Source of the DNA: Chloroflexota bacterium
GTDB lineage: Bacteria; Chloroflexota; Limnocylindria; QHBO01
Reading direction: 5' to 3'
Assembly (NCBI GenBank): GCA_013816405.1
Contig: JACDEL010000002.1
Span: 985-64,984, forward strand
DNA: 64,000 nt
The position numbers and the translations under genes were made by a program. Shown here piece after piece: positions 37,881 through 47,288 of this stretch. The notes beneath the pieces are model-generated. The model was not told where the DNA came from and searched no databases. It saw only the letters and a program-made list of their open reading frames with translations. Within the stretch, counting starts at the first letter, position 1. Every line of letters begins with the position of its first letter.

Positions 37881-38207
37881 ATGCCACTGATGGTCACCTT
37901 CTTCAACGTCCGGAAGGGGCGCGACGCGCTCTTCAAGCGCGGGATGCGCCACTTCTTCCCGAGGACGGTGAAGCGCTACGAGGCCGAATACGGGATCCGC
38001 TTCATCGGCTGGTTCAACGTCACCGAGGGATCGGAATGGAACAACGTTTTGATCCTGGACCTGCCGACGTATTCGGTGCTCGATCGCCTGTACGAGGATC
38101 CCGCCGCGCGCGGCCTGGGCCACCGGGTGGCCGAGTCGATCTTCGACAAGAAGCACATCATCTTCCTGCGCGAGCGGATGGGTCCGGACCTGGTCTACAA
38201 GCCGTGA
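37881..38207 (+). CDS. Conserved hypothetical protein
   Basis: Starts one base after the upstream stop; compact 108-aa globular ORF; overlaps the next gene by 4 nt (GTGA). Confidence 0.6.
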   Translation: MPLMVTFFNVRKGRDALFKRGMRHFFPRTVKRYEAEYGIRFIGWFNVTEGSEWNNVLILDLPTYSVLDRLYEDPAARGLGHRVAESIFDKKHIIFLRERMGPDLVYKP

Positions 38208-39025
38208 GCGCGCCGCGCATCTCCGCGCTGCGCGAGCTGGCCGGCGAGGCTGAGCTCGAGCGCAGGGACTTCGTGTACGAGGCGACCGAGCAGCTGCGCC
38301 GCTTCCTGGCCGCGAACCGTGAGCGCCTGCTCGAGATCGGTCCCATCAAGCTGGTCGACGACGAGCAGGACTACCTCCTGTTCGATCCTGTCGACGAGGT
38401 GTGGACCACACGGTTGACCTACCAGGATCCGGCGGATAGCGAGTGGTACGACGAGGAGCAGACGGTCGAAGCGGTGAGCGAGGTGGTCGAGCTCTATAAC
38501 CTGGCCGACATTCTCTCCTGGTTCATCGACGCCGCCCGCGACCCGACGAACCACCTGATATCGGCCGACAAGCTCGCCGCGCACGAGGCGGTCGCTGACG
38601 AGCCGAACGACGAGGATTGGCAGGCGGACCTGTCGACGGCCCAGCAGGAGACGATCGCCGCGCAGCGACTCTGGCAGCTGGCCGACGCGTATCGCACCCA
38701 GATCGGCGACCAGCAGAAGCAGGTGCTGCGTGAGTTCGCTGCCAACGCCGAGGAGGTGCTGGCGCGGACCGGCGACCTGGTCCTGCTTGACGAGGAGACC
38801 GACACCCTCGTCCTGCGCGCGGATGGTCGGTTCGAGACAAGCCTCGACCTGTCAGACATGCCGAACGGAACGGCGCTCAACGACGAGCCGCACCGCATGG
38901 GCCTGACCGTCACCGACGCTCGCACCGTCGCCGACGTGTACGACCCGACGGATGTCCTCCAATGGGTCACCGATGCCCTCACCGAACGCTATCCCGCGGT
39001 CGATTTCACCGCCGTCTACGAATAG
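38204..39025 (+). CDS. Conserved hypothetical protein with internal two-fold sequence repetition
   Basis: ANRERLLEIGPIKLVDDEQDYLLFDP..DEVWTTRL and AANAEEVLARTGDLVLLDEETDTLVLRADGRFETSL look like repeated halves; GTG start. Confidence 0.55.
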   Translation: MSAPRISALRELAGEAELERRDFVYEATEQLRRFLAANRERLLEIGPIKLVDDEQDYLLFDPVDEVWTTRLTYQDPADSEWYDEEQTVEAVSEVVELYNLADILSWFIDAARDPTNHLISADKLAAHEAVADEPNDEDWQADLSTAQQETIAAQRLWQLADAYRTQIGDQQKQVLREFAANAEEVLARTGDLVLLDEETDTLVLRADGRFETSLDLSDMPNGTALNDEPHRMGLTVTDARTVADVYDPTDVLQWVTDALTERYPAVDFTAVYE

Positions 39026-39029
39026 CCAG

Positions 39030-39680
39030 ATGGAGCCGATTCCGGTCGCCACCAGCTCGCCGGGGCTTCCGCAGGGCGACGCATTGACCATGGCCGGAGT
39101 CGAGGAGCTGTTCGAGGTGGCCGGAGCCCTGCGCCGCGGGCACTTCGTGCTCAAGAGTGGACGCCACTCGGACCGCTATCTGGAGAAGTTCGCAGTGCTG
39201 CAGTACCCGTCCCTGGCGGTCGAGATCGGCCGGCGGCTGGCCGCCTCCCTCATCGATCGCGATCCGACCCTCGTGGTCGGGCCGACCACGGGCGGGGCGC
39301 TGCTCGCCGCCGAGACGGCACGCCAGCTGGAGGTTTCGCTCGGCCGGACCGTGCGGGGCGTGTTCGCTGAGCCGATGGAGCGGGGGGCTCGCGCGCTGCG
39401 CCGCGGCTGGCCGGTCAGCGGCGCCGACCGCGTCGTGCTGGTCGACGACATCCTGACCACTGGCGCGTCGCTGGCCGAGACCGTGCGGGCCGTCGGCCTG
39501 GCAGGGGCGACGCCATTGGTGGCGAGCGTGATCGTCGACCGCTCTACCGGTCCGGTGGAGATCGGCTGCCCGATCGTATCGCTTGGCAGGATCGAGATCA
39601 CGTCGTGGACCGCTGACGAGTGCCCGTCCTGCAAGCGCGGTGAGCCTGTCGTCAAGCCGGGGAGCAGCGCCGCTAGCTGA
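39030..39680 (+). CDS. pyrE: Orotate phosphoribosyltransferase
   Basis: LRRGHFVLKSGRHSDRYLEKF, VVGPTTGGALLA, RVVLVDDILTTGASLAETV. Confidence 0.92.
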   Translation: MEPIPVATSSPGLPQGDALTMAGVEELFEVAGALRRGHFVLKSGRHSDRYLEKFAVLQYPSLAVEIGRRLAASLIDRDPTLVVGPTTGGALLAAETARQLEVSLGRTVRGVFAEPMERGARALRRGWPVSGADRVVLVDDILTTGASLAETVRAVGLAGATPLVASVIVDRSTGPVEIGCPIVSLGRIEITSWTADECPSCKRGEPVVKPGSSAAS

Positions 39681-40527
39681 CCACCGGCTCCTGCCAGTTG
39701 ACCTGCGTCATGCGCGCCGGGGGAAACTCGCCATCCGGGGGGACGATCGCGGTCTCCGCCTCCAGGGGGATGCCGATCGGCGCCACGAAATAGCGGCCGG
39801 CCAGGCGCCGCGCCTCGGGATCAACGGCGAACCCGGCCTTCGCGCGGTGGAAGGTGATGGTCAAGTCGGCGACCACGACTGGATCGGAGCGGGTGCCATC
39901 GGTCAGGTCGATGCGGGTGGGGGTGTCGATGGCAAGGACGCGGCAGGGCCGCCCGGCGGCCCGGGCGTGGGTCACGATCGCGTTGAGCAGGTCCACGGCG
40001 CTGGAGATCGGCTCGCGCAGCGGGCCGGCCGCGCCGCTGCCGAGCAGCGCGTCGACGAGGAGGCTCGCCGGTGAGAGCCGTGCCCGCAGCTTGAGCAGCA
40101 GCTCAGGGGTGGGCGCCACGAAGAGCGACAGCGAGCCGGCCGATGCCATTGCCTGCAGCACGGCCCAGTTGTGTGCCGCGGCGACACCGCTGATCCGCGC
40201 GGGATCGCCCACTAGGACAGCGGTCACCGCGCGGCCCGTCGAGGCAAGGCGTCTGGCGGTCACGAAGCCGTCGCCTCCGTTGCTGCCCGGGCCGCACAGC
40301 ACGACCGTCAACGGGGCCGCGGCGAGCGGCCCCCCTGGTCCGGTGACCGGCTCGGTCATGGTGGCCAGCTCAGCGAGGGCCAGCTCGGTGACGGCCGCGC
40401 CGGCGCTCTCCATCAGGGCATCGGGCGACAGGCCAAGGCCCTGCGCCGCCTCATCGATGCGCGCCATCTCGTCGCCGCCGATGAGGACCGTCACATTGCG
40501 TACCGGCCGTTCGGCCGGATCGGTCAT
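39673..40527 (-). CDS. nnrE: NAD(P)H-hydrate epimerase (YjeF N-terminal domain)
   Basis: EMARIDEAAQGLGLSPDALMESAGAAV, LCGPGSNGGDGFVTARRLA. Confidence 0.88.
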   Translation of the reverse strand: MTDPAERPVRNVTVLIGGDEMARIDEAAQGLGLSPDALMESAGAAVTELALAELATMTEPVTGPGGPLAAAPLTVVLCGPGSNGGDGFVTARRLASTGRAVTAVLVGDPARISGVAAAHNWAVLQAMASAGSLSLFVAPTPELLLKLRARLSPASLLVDALLGSGAAGPLREPISSAVDLLNAIVTHARAAGRPCRVLAIDTPTRIDLTDGTRSDPVVVADLTITFHRAKAGFAVDPEARRLAGRYFVAPIGIPLEAETAIVPPDGEFPPARMTQVNWQEPVVS

Positions 40528-40985
40528 GGCAGGGTCTTCAGGTACTCGACGACGGTGGCGATCTCCTCTGGGCTGAGGTTCGTCGGCGGGCCGGCGAAGA
40601 CGGGCATGCCATTGCGGGCGATTCCGGCCACCGCCGGATCAGTGCCGGCAATCCAGAGGTTGGCCCAGTCATCGGGACGGTCCTTGCCCAGCTGTTGCAG
40701 GTTCGCGCTGGTCGGGCCGTTCTTCACGCCATGGAGGCTCGGGAAGGCGGCCTGTCCCGCCAGGTCCGGGCCATGGCAGGCCTGGCAGCCTGCCGCCTTG
40801 ATGATGGACTGAGCATTGAGGCCGCCCGATCCCGACGGCTGCGGCGTTCCGAGGATTGGCGGATTGGAGCCGCTCGGGTTGGTGGCGAAGAAGAGTGCGC
40901 CGGCGAGGACCATGCCCCCCGTCAGGGTCAGCGCCCAACCGGGGATGCCGCGCGTCCGTGACTCGATCGGGGTGGGGACCGTCAT
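40524..40985 (-). CDS. Membrane-anchored c-type cytochrome
   Basis: N-terminal TM; heme-binding AAGCQACHGPDLAG; distal GMPVFAGPPTNLSPEEIATVVEYLKTL. Confidence 0.88.
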   Translation of the reverse strand: MTVPTPIESRTRGIPGWALTLTGGMVLAGALFFATNPSGSNPPILGTPQPSGSGGLNAQSIIKAAGCQACHGPDLAGQAAFPSLHGVKNGPTSANLQQLGKDRPDDWANLWIAGTDPAVAGIARNGMPVFAGPPTNLSPEEIATVVEYLKTLP

Positions 40986-40989
40986 TGGC

Positions 40990-42489
40990 TCAGTGCGCCG
41001 CCGGCACGGCAGCGGCGTCCAGGACGATGGCGTACTCCGCGCGGCGGGCACTGGTGTACATCAGGAACACGTTCAGTGCCAGCACCGCTGCCGCCAATGC
41101 GGTGAGGCCGATTCCCGCCCCGAGCCCAAGCCGGAACCAGAAGACGAACCCGTCCATCTCCGCGGGCGTCGCCGCCTGCGCCAGCAGCGAGCCATGCACG
41201 ATTCCACCGGCGATCAGGGCCAGCCCTGCCACGGCGGCCCCGGCAAAGGCGGTCCACAGCGTTGCCTCGGCGAGCAGGGTCCCTCCCCAATCCCGTCGCA
41301 GCAGGCGCGGGAAGGCGTGATCCGCCAACGCCAGGAACGCGAACGTGGCCGTGCCAAGGAGCGCAAAGAGCCGGACGCCGATCCCCCACTCCGTGCTCCC
41401 GACGAGTGCCCGCACCGAGCCGAGGGAGCCGAGCGCCTCGAGCAGCGCGTTGGCCACCAGGAAGGTGAGGGCCACCAGCGCGAACGGGATCGTCCCCGGC
41501 GAGAGGACGAGCGTCCAGCGACCGCTGAGGCTGAGGAGCAGGTTCGCAACGACCAGGAAGGCGGGAAGAACCAGCAGGAAGGTCGCCACGTTGCCGATCT
41601 GGGTGATCGCGAACGGGACCGAGACATCCACCAGGCTGGCGAGGGGCGCCAGAGTGCTCAGCCCGAGCCACAGCAGCCAGCCGAGCATGGCCAGGCCCCA
41701 TGAGTAGAGCGGGTTGGCGGCAGCGCGCGGGATGACGTAATACAGGGTGCCGATGGCCATGCCGCCCAAGCAGAGGGTCTCCAGGGCACGCCCGTAGAAG
41801 GCGGTGGCAAGCGCCATCCCAGTTGCGGGCAGGCTGAACAGCTTCACGACGCTGAGCAGCTGCGCGAGGCTGATGAGACCGTAGAGCCCCAAGAGCGCGA
41901 GGAGCGCCACCCCGAAGTACCAGATGCTGACGTATGGCTGCCGCTCCGCCGATGCCAGCACGGTTCGCCAGAAGGCCGCGTTGGCGAGGAGCAGGGCCAG
42001 CAGCAGGACGCCGGCCACCGGCAGCGGGAACTCCGTCAGCGCCCCGGACCCGGAGAGCTGCGGGACGTAGAGCGCCACCAGGCCGGCAGCCAGGCCGATG
42101 TTCCAGAGTGCCGCGGCGCCGGCCGCCATCGTCTCGCTGACCAATCGCCTGCCGAGCAGGCGGGGCGTGATGAAGAAGATCGCCCCTAGCCCGGCGTTGC
42201 CGAGCCAGCCATAGACCAGCGAGTTCCAGAAGCCGGAGGTCGTGGTTGCCGGGCTCAGCTCGAAGGTGAGCACTCCGCTGACCGTGGGCATCTCCAGGTG
42301 CAGAGTGAGCTGATCCGGGAAGAGCTGATAGGCCACCCACAGCAACCCGATCCCCGCGGCGGCCAGGAACCAGACCAGTGCAGCGACCAGGAATGCGGTC
42401 GCGGCATTGTCCGGCTCGTTGGGAATGATCGGGCGACGGACCTTGGGTGGCTGGTCGTAGGGTCGCAGCTTCTTGGGGTTCACGGCCAT
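40990..42489 (-). CDS. Heme-copper-oxidase subunit I-like (CcoN/NorB-like) membrane protein lacking canonical His ligands
   Basis: Polytopic; FWNSLVYGWLGNAGLGAIFFITPRLLGR and ALETLCLGGMAIGTLYYVIPRA resemble CcoN helix regions but without His; only 4 His in the whole ORF. Confidence 0.65.
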   Translation of the reverse strand: MAVNPKKLRPYDQPPKVRRPIIPNEPDNAATAFLVAALVWFLAAAGIGLLWVAYQLFPDQLTLHLEMPTVSGVLTFELSPATTTSGFWNSLVYGWLGNAGLGAIFFITPRLLGRRLVSETMAAGAAALWNIGLAAGLVALYVPQLSGSGALTEFPLPVAGVLLLALLLANAAFWRTVLASAERQPYVSIWYFGVALLALLGLYGLISLAQLLSVVKLFSLPATGMALATAFYGRALETLCLGGMAIGTLYYVIPRAAANPLYSWGLAMLGWLLWLGLSTLAPLASLVDVSVPFAITQIGNVATFLLVLPAFLVVANLLLSLSGRWTLVLSPGTIPFALVALTFLVANALLEALGSLGSVRALVGSTEWGIGVRLFALLGTATFAFLALADHAFPRLLRRDWGGTLLAEATLWTAFAGAAVAGLALIAGGIVHGSLLAQAATPAEMDGFVFWFRLGLGAGIGLTALAAAVLALNVFLMYTSARRAEYAIVLDAAAVPAAH

Positions 42490-42599
42490 CGGCGTGCGCA
42501 GCCTCGCATCGATCGGAATGGGTCGCGACGGCGAACCCGGCGGCATTGTAGCCGACCTCAGGGGTTTGACCGATCCGAGCGCGGTGCGTAGCATGGGCC

Positions 42600-42674
<75 letters not shown>

Positions 42675-42686
42675 CGCATTCACCTT

Positions 42687-42716
42687 CGAACGCCGCCTCC
42701 CGCCAGGCGGCGTTCG
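42687..42716 (+). terminator. Hairpin downstream of tRNA-fMet
   Basis: Perfect 12-bp stem cgaacgccgcct/aggcggcgttcg, loop cccgcc, followed by cctttcc. Confidence 0.7.
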
Positions 42717-42847
42717 CCTTTCCACCACATCGCCTGCTCACAGAATGCTCACAAACGCACCGACAGATCGCGTGGATCTGGCTCAACGTAGGCGTCCGCC
42801 ACGCTTCTCGATGATGGGTAACAAAGGGGCGCTCGACCCTGGGACTT

Positions 42848-43390
42848 CTACCCCAGGCGTTTGATCGCTTCATCGGTGGTGATGACATCCGCGAACTCGC
42901 CATGCACGCTTGCGAGCGCGGTCCGATGGACGAGCTCCGCCGGAAAGACTTCACCATCGGGACCCTCCCGGTCGTACGTAGAGCAGGCATCTCCGACGTA
43001 CCAGGTCTCAAACCCGAGATTGCCAGACATCCGAACCGTGGTCGAACCGCAGTGGTCGGTGGTGAACGCGGCGATCACCACGGTCGTCGCCCCCGTACTG
43101 CGCAGCCGTTCCTCGAGATCGGTGCCGATGAACGCGGAATTCACCTCCTTGGTGAGCACGAGCTCCCCTTCCTGCGGCACGACCTCATCCATGAACTCGA
43201 ACCCGGGGTTGCCTTCGTGAAGCATCGGCCAGTCCGGATCCGTCTCGCGATGCCGAACGTGGATGATGGGTGCTTCGGCTGTGCGCCACGCTTGCAGTAG
43301 CCGGGCGACGTTCTCTTCAGCGCTGGGATCGTTGTTCCGCTGTCCGAACGCGGGGTCATCCCACGCATTCTGAACATCGACAACGAGCAA
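42848..43390 (-). CDS. Isochorismatase-family cysteine hydrolase
   Basis: LVVDVQNAWDDPAFG, VLTKEVNSAFIGTDLEERL, IAAFTTDHCGSTTVRMSGNLGFETWYVGDA. Confidence 0.85.
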   Translation of the reverse strand: MLVVDVQNAWDDPAFGQRNNDPSAEENVARLLQAWRTAEAPIIHVRHRETDPDWPMLHEGNPGFEFMDEVVPQEGELVLTKEVNSAFIGTDLEERLRSTGATTVVIAAFTTDHCGSTTVRMSGNLGFETWYVGDACSTYDREGPDGEVFPAELVHRTALASVHGEFADVITTDEAIKRLG

Positions 43391-43480
43391 AGTGGGCTTC
43401 GCGATGGTGGTTCCTCCTCAACGCGGGATCCCCCTCTTCCAAACCGGCAGCCACCGGATAGTTGGATGTTAGGCGTCGGG

Positions 43481-43540
43481 CGTCCCCCGCAACCACAGAC
43501 CCTCAGAAACCGAACGCCGCCTCCCGCCAGGCAGCGTTCC
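43481..43540 (+). repeat. Partial duplicate of the tRNA-fMet 3' end plus its terminator
   Basis: cgtcccccgcaaccac 43481-43496 equals 42660-42675; cgaacgccgcctcccgccaggc 43511-43532 equals 42687-42708. Confidence 0.85.
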
Positions 43541-43553
43541 CGTTTGCGCGCGC

Positions 43554-43901
43554 CTAGCGCCTGGCGGTCTTCTTGCGTGCCCTGGCGTTGGCCTTGGCGA
43601 CCGAGCGGACAATCAGCAGGAAGACGATCGCCACCACCATGGCCAGCGTTGCCAGGCGGGTGGCATCCACCGCCGGCTCCCAGGCGACCTGGCCATCGCG
43701 GATGATCCACGCTCCGGCAGGCGTGGCCCTCACACCGAATCCGCCGCCGGCATTGGTCTCGCTGTCGCCGCCTCCCCCGCCGCCGCCAGCCACCTTGGCC
43801 GCGGGGATCACCAACACTCCATCGCGCTCGACCGGCTCGCCATACACTCGCTTCACGGTCATCACATCACGCGCGCCGCTGAGCAGCTCGTCAACGTTCA
43901 T
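43554..43901 (-). CDS. GerW/YtfJ-family protein with C-terminal TM
   Basis: MNVDELLSGARDVMTVKRVYGEPVERDGVLVIPAAKVAGGGGGGGDSETNAGGGFGVRATPAGAWII. Confidence 0.8.
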   Translation of the reverse strand: MNVDELLSGARDVMTVKRVYGEPVERDGVLVIPAAKVAGGGGGGGDSETNAGGGFGVRATPAGAWIIRDGQVAWEPAVDATRLATLAMVVAIVFLLIVRSVAKANARARKKTARR

Positions 43902-43946
43902 CGGTCTGTCTCCTGTTCGGTCGGGGGACCCAGTCTAGGGCGTGCC

Positions 43947-45182
43947 TCAGGTTGGCCGATGCGCCCCCGGCTCCATCTCGACCATGGCGTGATGGATCCC
44001 GTAGTGGTCGAGCAGCGCCAGGTAAGGGTCCGGGTCGAAGGCCTCGGGCGCGTGCACGCCGCTCCCCGACCAGGCCCCGGTGGCGAGCAGCTCCATGGCG
44101 ATCACCGGGTTGAAGCCGGTCTGCCAGCCGACCACCTGCGAGCCGGTGGCGCGCAGGGTCTCTGCGGCATCGGCCATCTGGTACAGAAAGACCTCTCGTG
44201 GCTTGCCATCCTTTGAGCCGATGACCCAGGTCCCGACCACCGCCTGGCCGACCATCTTGTCGCCCATGGTGATCGGGTCGGGCACGACTGCCGCGACCAC
44301 GTCCCGGGGCGAGACTTCAACACCCCGGACGCGCACCGGCTCCGTACGGTCGAGGCCGATGTCGTGGAGGAACTGCAGCTTCGCGATGAAGTCGCTCCCC
44401 AGCGCGTACTTGAAGGTGACCCGCCGCACGCCCTTCAGGTAGCGAGGCACGAGCAGCACCTCCTCGTGCTCGACGTTGACGCACTCGACCTGGCCGATCC
44501 CCTCGGGGAACGGGAAGGCCTCCGGCGCGCTGAACGGTGGGGTGGTGACCCAGTCGCCCTGCTCTCCATCCCACTCGACCGGCGGGTTGAGGCACTCCTC
44601 GATCGTGGTCCAGATGCTGAAGACCGGGGCGAAGGCGTACCCGGGAATGTGCAGGTCGCCCCCGTCGCGGATGTGGACCTCGCGCACCTCGTCGAAGAGG
44701 TGCTTGGCGGCATGCGCGGCAAAGACGTCGGTCAGGCCCGGATCCATCCCCATCCCCAGGAGGGCGAGGCGTCCCGCCCGCTCCCACTCCTCCGCGCGGT
44801 CGAACTGTTCGTCGCCCAGTTTGACGCCGGGGAACCGGAACGGGTCCTTGGGGTGCGGGCGCGACAGGCTGGTGGCCATGTCCATGTAGTGCACGCCCGC
44901 CGCGAGCGCCCCGTCGAAGATCGGCATCACGAAGCGGGGGTCGACGGCGTTCATCACCAGGTCGACCCGGTGCCGCCGCGCCAGGTCGGCAACCGCTACG
45001 GAATCGCGAGCGTCGATCCGCTCGCCGGGGAAGCGGTCGGCGTCGCCCAGCGTGGCCTGGAGCGCCATAACACGGGCGAAGTCGTAATCGGCCAGCACCA
45101 TGAGCTCGCACCACTCCCGCTGCCCGCACATGCGGGCGATCGCTTCGCCAACCGTGCCGATCCCCACCAGCAATATGCGCAT
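43947..45182 (-). CDS. Saccharopine dehydrogenase-like oxidoreductase
   Basis: MRILLVGIGTVGEAIARM Rossmann start; GVHYMDMATS; GMGMDPGLTDVFAAHAAKHLFDEV. Confidence 0.85.
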   Translation of the reverse strand: MRILLVGIGTVGEAIARMCGQREWCELMVLADYDFARVMALQATLGDADRFPGERIDARDSVAVADLARRHRVDLVMNAVDPRFVMPIFDGALAAGVHYMDMATSLSRPHPKDPFRFPGVKLGDEQFDRAEEWERAGRLALLGMGMDPGLTDVFAAHAAKHLFDEVREVHIRDGGDLHIPGYAFAPVFSIWTTIEECLNPPVEWDGEQGDWVTTPPFSAPEAFPFPEGIGQVECVNVEHEEVLLVPRYLKGVRRVTFKYALGSDFIAKLQFLHDIGLDRTEPVRVRGVEVSPRDVVAAVVPDPITMGDKMVGQAVVGTWVIGSKDGKPREVFLYQMADAAETLRATGSQVVGWQTGFNPVIAMELLATGAWSGSGVHAPEAFDPDPYLALLDHYGIHHAMVEMEPGAHRPT

Positions 45183-45192
45183 GACTCTCTCC

Positions 45193-46110
45193 TCAGCCGA
45201 ACATCTGGCGCAGCGCGAAGAGGACATTGGCAGGTCGCTCGGCCAGGCGTCGCATGTACCAGGCATACCAGGCCTCGCCGTAGGCGACCAGGGCGAGCAC
45301 CCGGTATCCCTCCAACGCGAGGCGCAGCTGCTCCTTCTGGCGGATCCCGTACAGCATCTGGATCTCGAAGACGTTCTTCGCCACTCCCACCGCCTCGGCA
45401 TGCGCCGCGACCCGCTCGATGAGCTTCGTGTCGTGCGTGCCCATCCCAAGTCGGAGATCGCCGCTCCCTGCGTGCGGGAGCATCAGCACGCACAGGGACT
45501 GGTAGGCGCCGTCCACCTCGTCCTTGCGCCGGAAGGCGATGCTGGACGGCTCGTCGTATGCGCCCTTGACCATTCGGATCGCCGGCTTGAGCGGCAGCAG
45601 GGCGTGGACATCGGCCGGTGTCCTCCGCAGGTAGGCCTGCAGGCAGATGCCGAAGTTCGGGTGCTTCTCCTTCAGGGACCGGTACAGATCGAGGGTGGCA
45701 TCTGTGTACGCGCTCCCCTCCATATCGAGCCACACCAGGCCGTTCCGTTGTGCTGCGTGGTCAGCCAGGCTGGAGAGGAGCCGCTCCGCGGCATCGCGGT
45801 CGAGGTCCAGGCCCAGCTGGGTGGGTTTGACGCTGATCTCGGCATCCATGCCGCGCGCCGCGATCATTTCGAGCAGCCCGTGGTAATGGTCAGCGACCGC
45901 CTCAGCCTCGGAGAGGTCCGCCAGGTTCTCTCCGAGCTGGGTGAACAGGATCCCAATGCCGTGCGGTCGAAAGAACTCCGCGGCGTCCAGCGCCTCCTCC
46001 ACGGTCTCCCCTGGCATGAAGCGGCGCACCGCCCGACGCACGAACCAGATGCGAGGCAGCCAACGCTTCAGCAGGCGGTTGCGGGCCATCCAGAGGAGGA
46101 GCGGGCGCAT
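45193..46110 (-). CDS. Proline dehydrogenase
   Basis: ISVKPTQLGLDLD, LVWLDMEGSAYTDATLDLYRSL, GICLQAYLRRTPAD, IRMVKGAYDEP, FEIQMLYGIR. Confidence 0.9.
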   Translation of the reverse strand: MRPLLLWMARNRLLKRWLPRIWFVRRAVRRFMPGETVEEALDAAEFFRPHGIGILFTQLGENLADLSEAEAVADHYHGLLEMIAARGMDAEISVKPTQLGLDLDRDAAERLLSSLADHAAQRNGLVWLDMEGSAYTDATLDLYRSLKEKHPNFGICLQAYLRRTPADVHALLPLKPAIRMVKGAYDEPSSIAFRRKDEVDGAYQSLCVLMLPHAGSGDLRLGMGTHDTKLIERVAAHAEAVGVAKNVFEIQMLYGIRQKEQLRLALEGYRVLALVAYGEAWYAWYMRRLAERPANVLFALRQMFG

Positions 46111-46160
46111 GCCTCGATGATCGCACGCGATCGGCGTAACCGATGGCTATCCTCAGCGGC

Positions 46161-46232
46161 GGGCCGTTAGCTCAGTGGTAGAGCAGGGGACTTTTAATCC
46201 TCGTGCCGTGGGTTCGATCCCCACACGGCCCA
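46161..46232 (+). tRNA. tRNA-Lys (anticodon TTT)
   Basis: Acceptor gggccgt/acggccc, anticodon loop cttttaa, T-arm gtgggttcgatccccac; CCA not encoded. Confidence 0.95.
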
Positions 46233-46250
46233 CATCGCCGCGGGTGGTTG

Positions 46251-46439
46251 TCAGCCGTGCGGATCCTCGGTCGTGACCTGAATCTCCTCGTCACACGCGG
46301 AGCATCGGAAGAGGCGCTGGCCCCGGATGAGCTCACGCTCGGGGTCGCGTGCGTCGGGAGAGTGGGAGTCGACGGGCCTCATCTCAACCCAGTCGTTGCC
46401 GTGCCGGTGCAGAATCCGGTTCGTCTCAAAGTTCAACAT
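46251..46439 (-). CDS. Small zinc-ribbon-like hypothetical protein
   Basis: 62 aa MLNFETNRILHRHGNDWVEMRPVDSHSPDARDPERELIRGQRLFRCSACDEEIQVTTEDPHG with one CxxC. Confidence 0.5.
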   Translation of the reverse strand: MLNFETNRILHRHGNDWVEMRPVDSHSPDARDPERELIRGQRLFRCSACDEEIQVTTEDPHG

Positions 46440-46670
46440 GCGCCTGGTCCTCCAATCGCCTCGATGTTCGTTCAGTAGTGTCCACGATCCGCCGGCAAGA
46501 CGCCACCCCGAACACACGCCGAGGGCGGGTGGACTGGCCTTCGCTGCGGTGCAGCCGTGCACGTCGCGAGCGTGCCGAGACGTAGATACCCAAGCAGCAC
46601 AGAACCGGTACGCTGCGCATCGGAGCCCCGGACCCCGACCGGCACAACGGTTGCAGCCACCTGGAGACCG

Positions 46671-47288
46671 ATGCGTTTCTCGCTGATTCCCCGCGAGACT
46701 AAGTTCTTCGACATGTTCGTCGAGGACGCTCGCAACGTCTTGGGCGCGGCTCGCCTGCTCGAGCAGTTCTTCCGCAACTACGACGACCGCGAGCGGCTAG
46801 CCAGCCAGCTACGCGACGCCGAACATGCCGGCGACCAGATGAGCCACGAGATCGGCCGCAAGCTGGAGTCGACCTTCGTCACGCCATTCGATCGGGAGGA
46901 CATCCACGCGCTGATCAGCCGCCTCGACGACATCATCGACCTGATCGAGGAGGTCGCCGATACCTGCATCCTCTACAACATCGACGCTCCGACGCCGCCG
47001 GCCATCCAGCAGGCCGAGATCATCGTGCGTCAATGCGAGCAGCTCGCACAGGGCCTCGAACGGCTGCGCCACTTCAAGGGCGTTGAGACCTTCTGGATCG
47101 AGATCCATCGGCTCGAGAACGAGGGGGACCGGATCGCGCGGCAGGCGGTCGCGGAGCTCTTCAAGCAGGGACAGGACCCGATGGACGTGATCAAGTGGAA
47201 GGACGTCTACGCGCTGCTCGAAGAGGCGATCGACTCCGCGGAGGACGCGGCCAACGTGATCGAGCGGATCGTCGTCAAGCATGCCTGA
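46671..47288 (+). CDS. DUF47/PhoU-like Pit accessory protein
   Basis: MRFSLIPRETKFFDMFVEDARNVLGAARLLEQF...LDDIIDLIEEVADTCILYNI; overlaps the Pit gene. Confidence 0.88.
   Translation: MRFSLIPRETKFFDMFVEDARNVLGAARLLEQFFRNYDDRERLASQLRDAEHAGDQMSHEIGRKLESTFVTPFDREDIHALISRLDDIIDLIEEVADTCILYNIDAPTPPAIQQAEIIVRQCEQLAQGLERLRHFKGVETFWIEIHRLENEGDRIARQAVAELFKQGQDPMDVIKWKDVYALLEEAIDSAEDAANVIERIVVKHA

Noticed and set aside
43554-43901. GerW/YtfJ gene as evidence of sporulation
   Set aside because: GerW-type proteins occur widely in non-spore-formers; no other sporulation genes are visible here.
43947-46110. Saccharopine dehydrogenase-like plus proline dehydrogenase pair as a new amino acid pathway
   Set aside because: Plausible two-gene catabolic operon, but nothing in the sequence points beyond ordinary amino acid metabolism.
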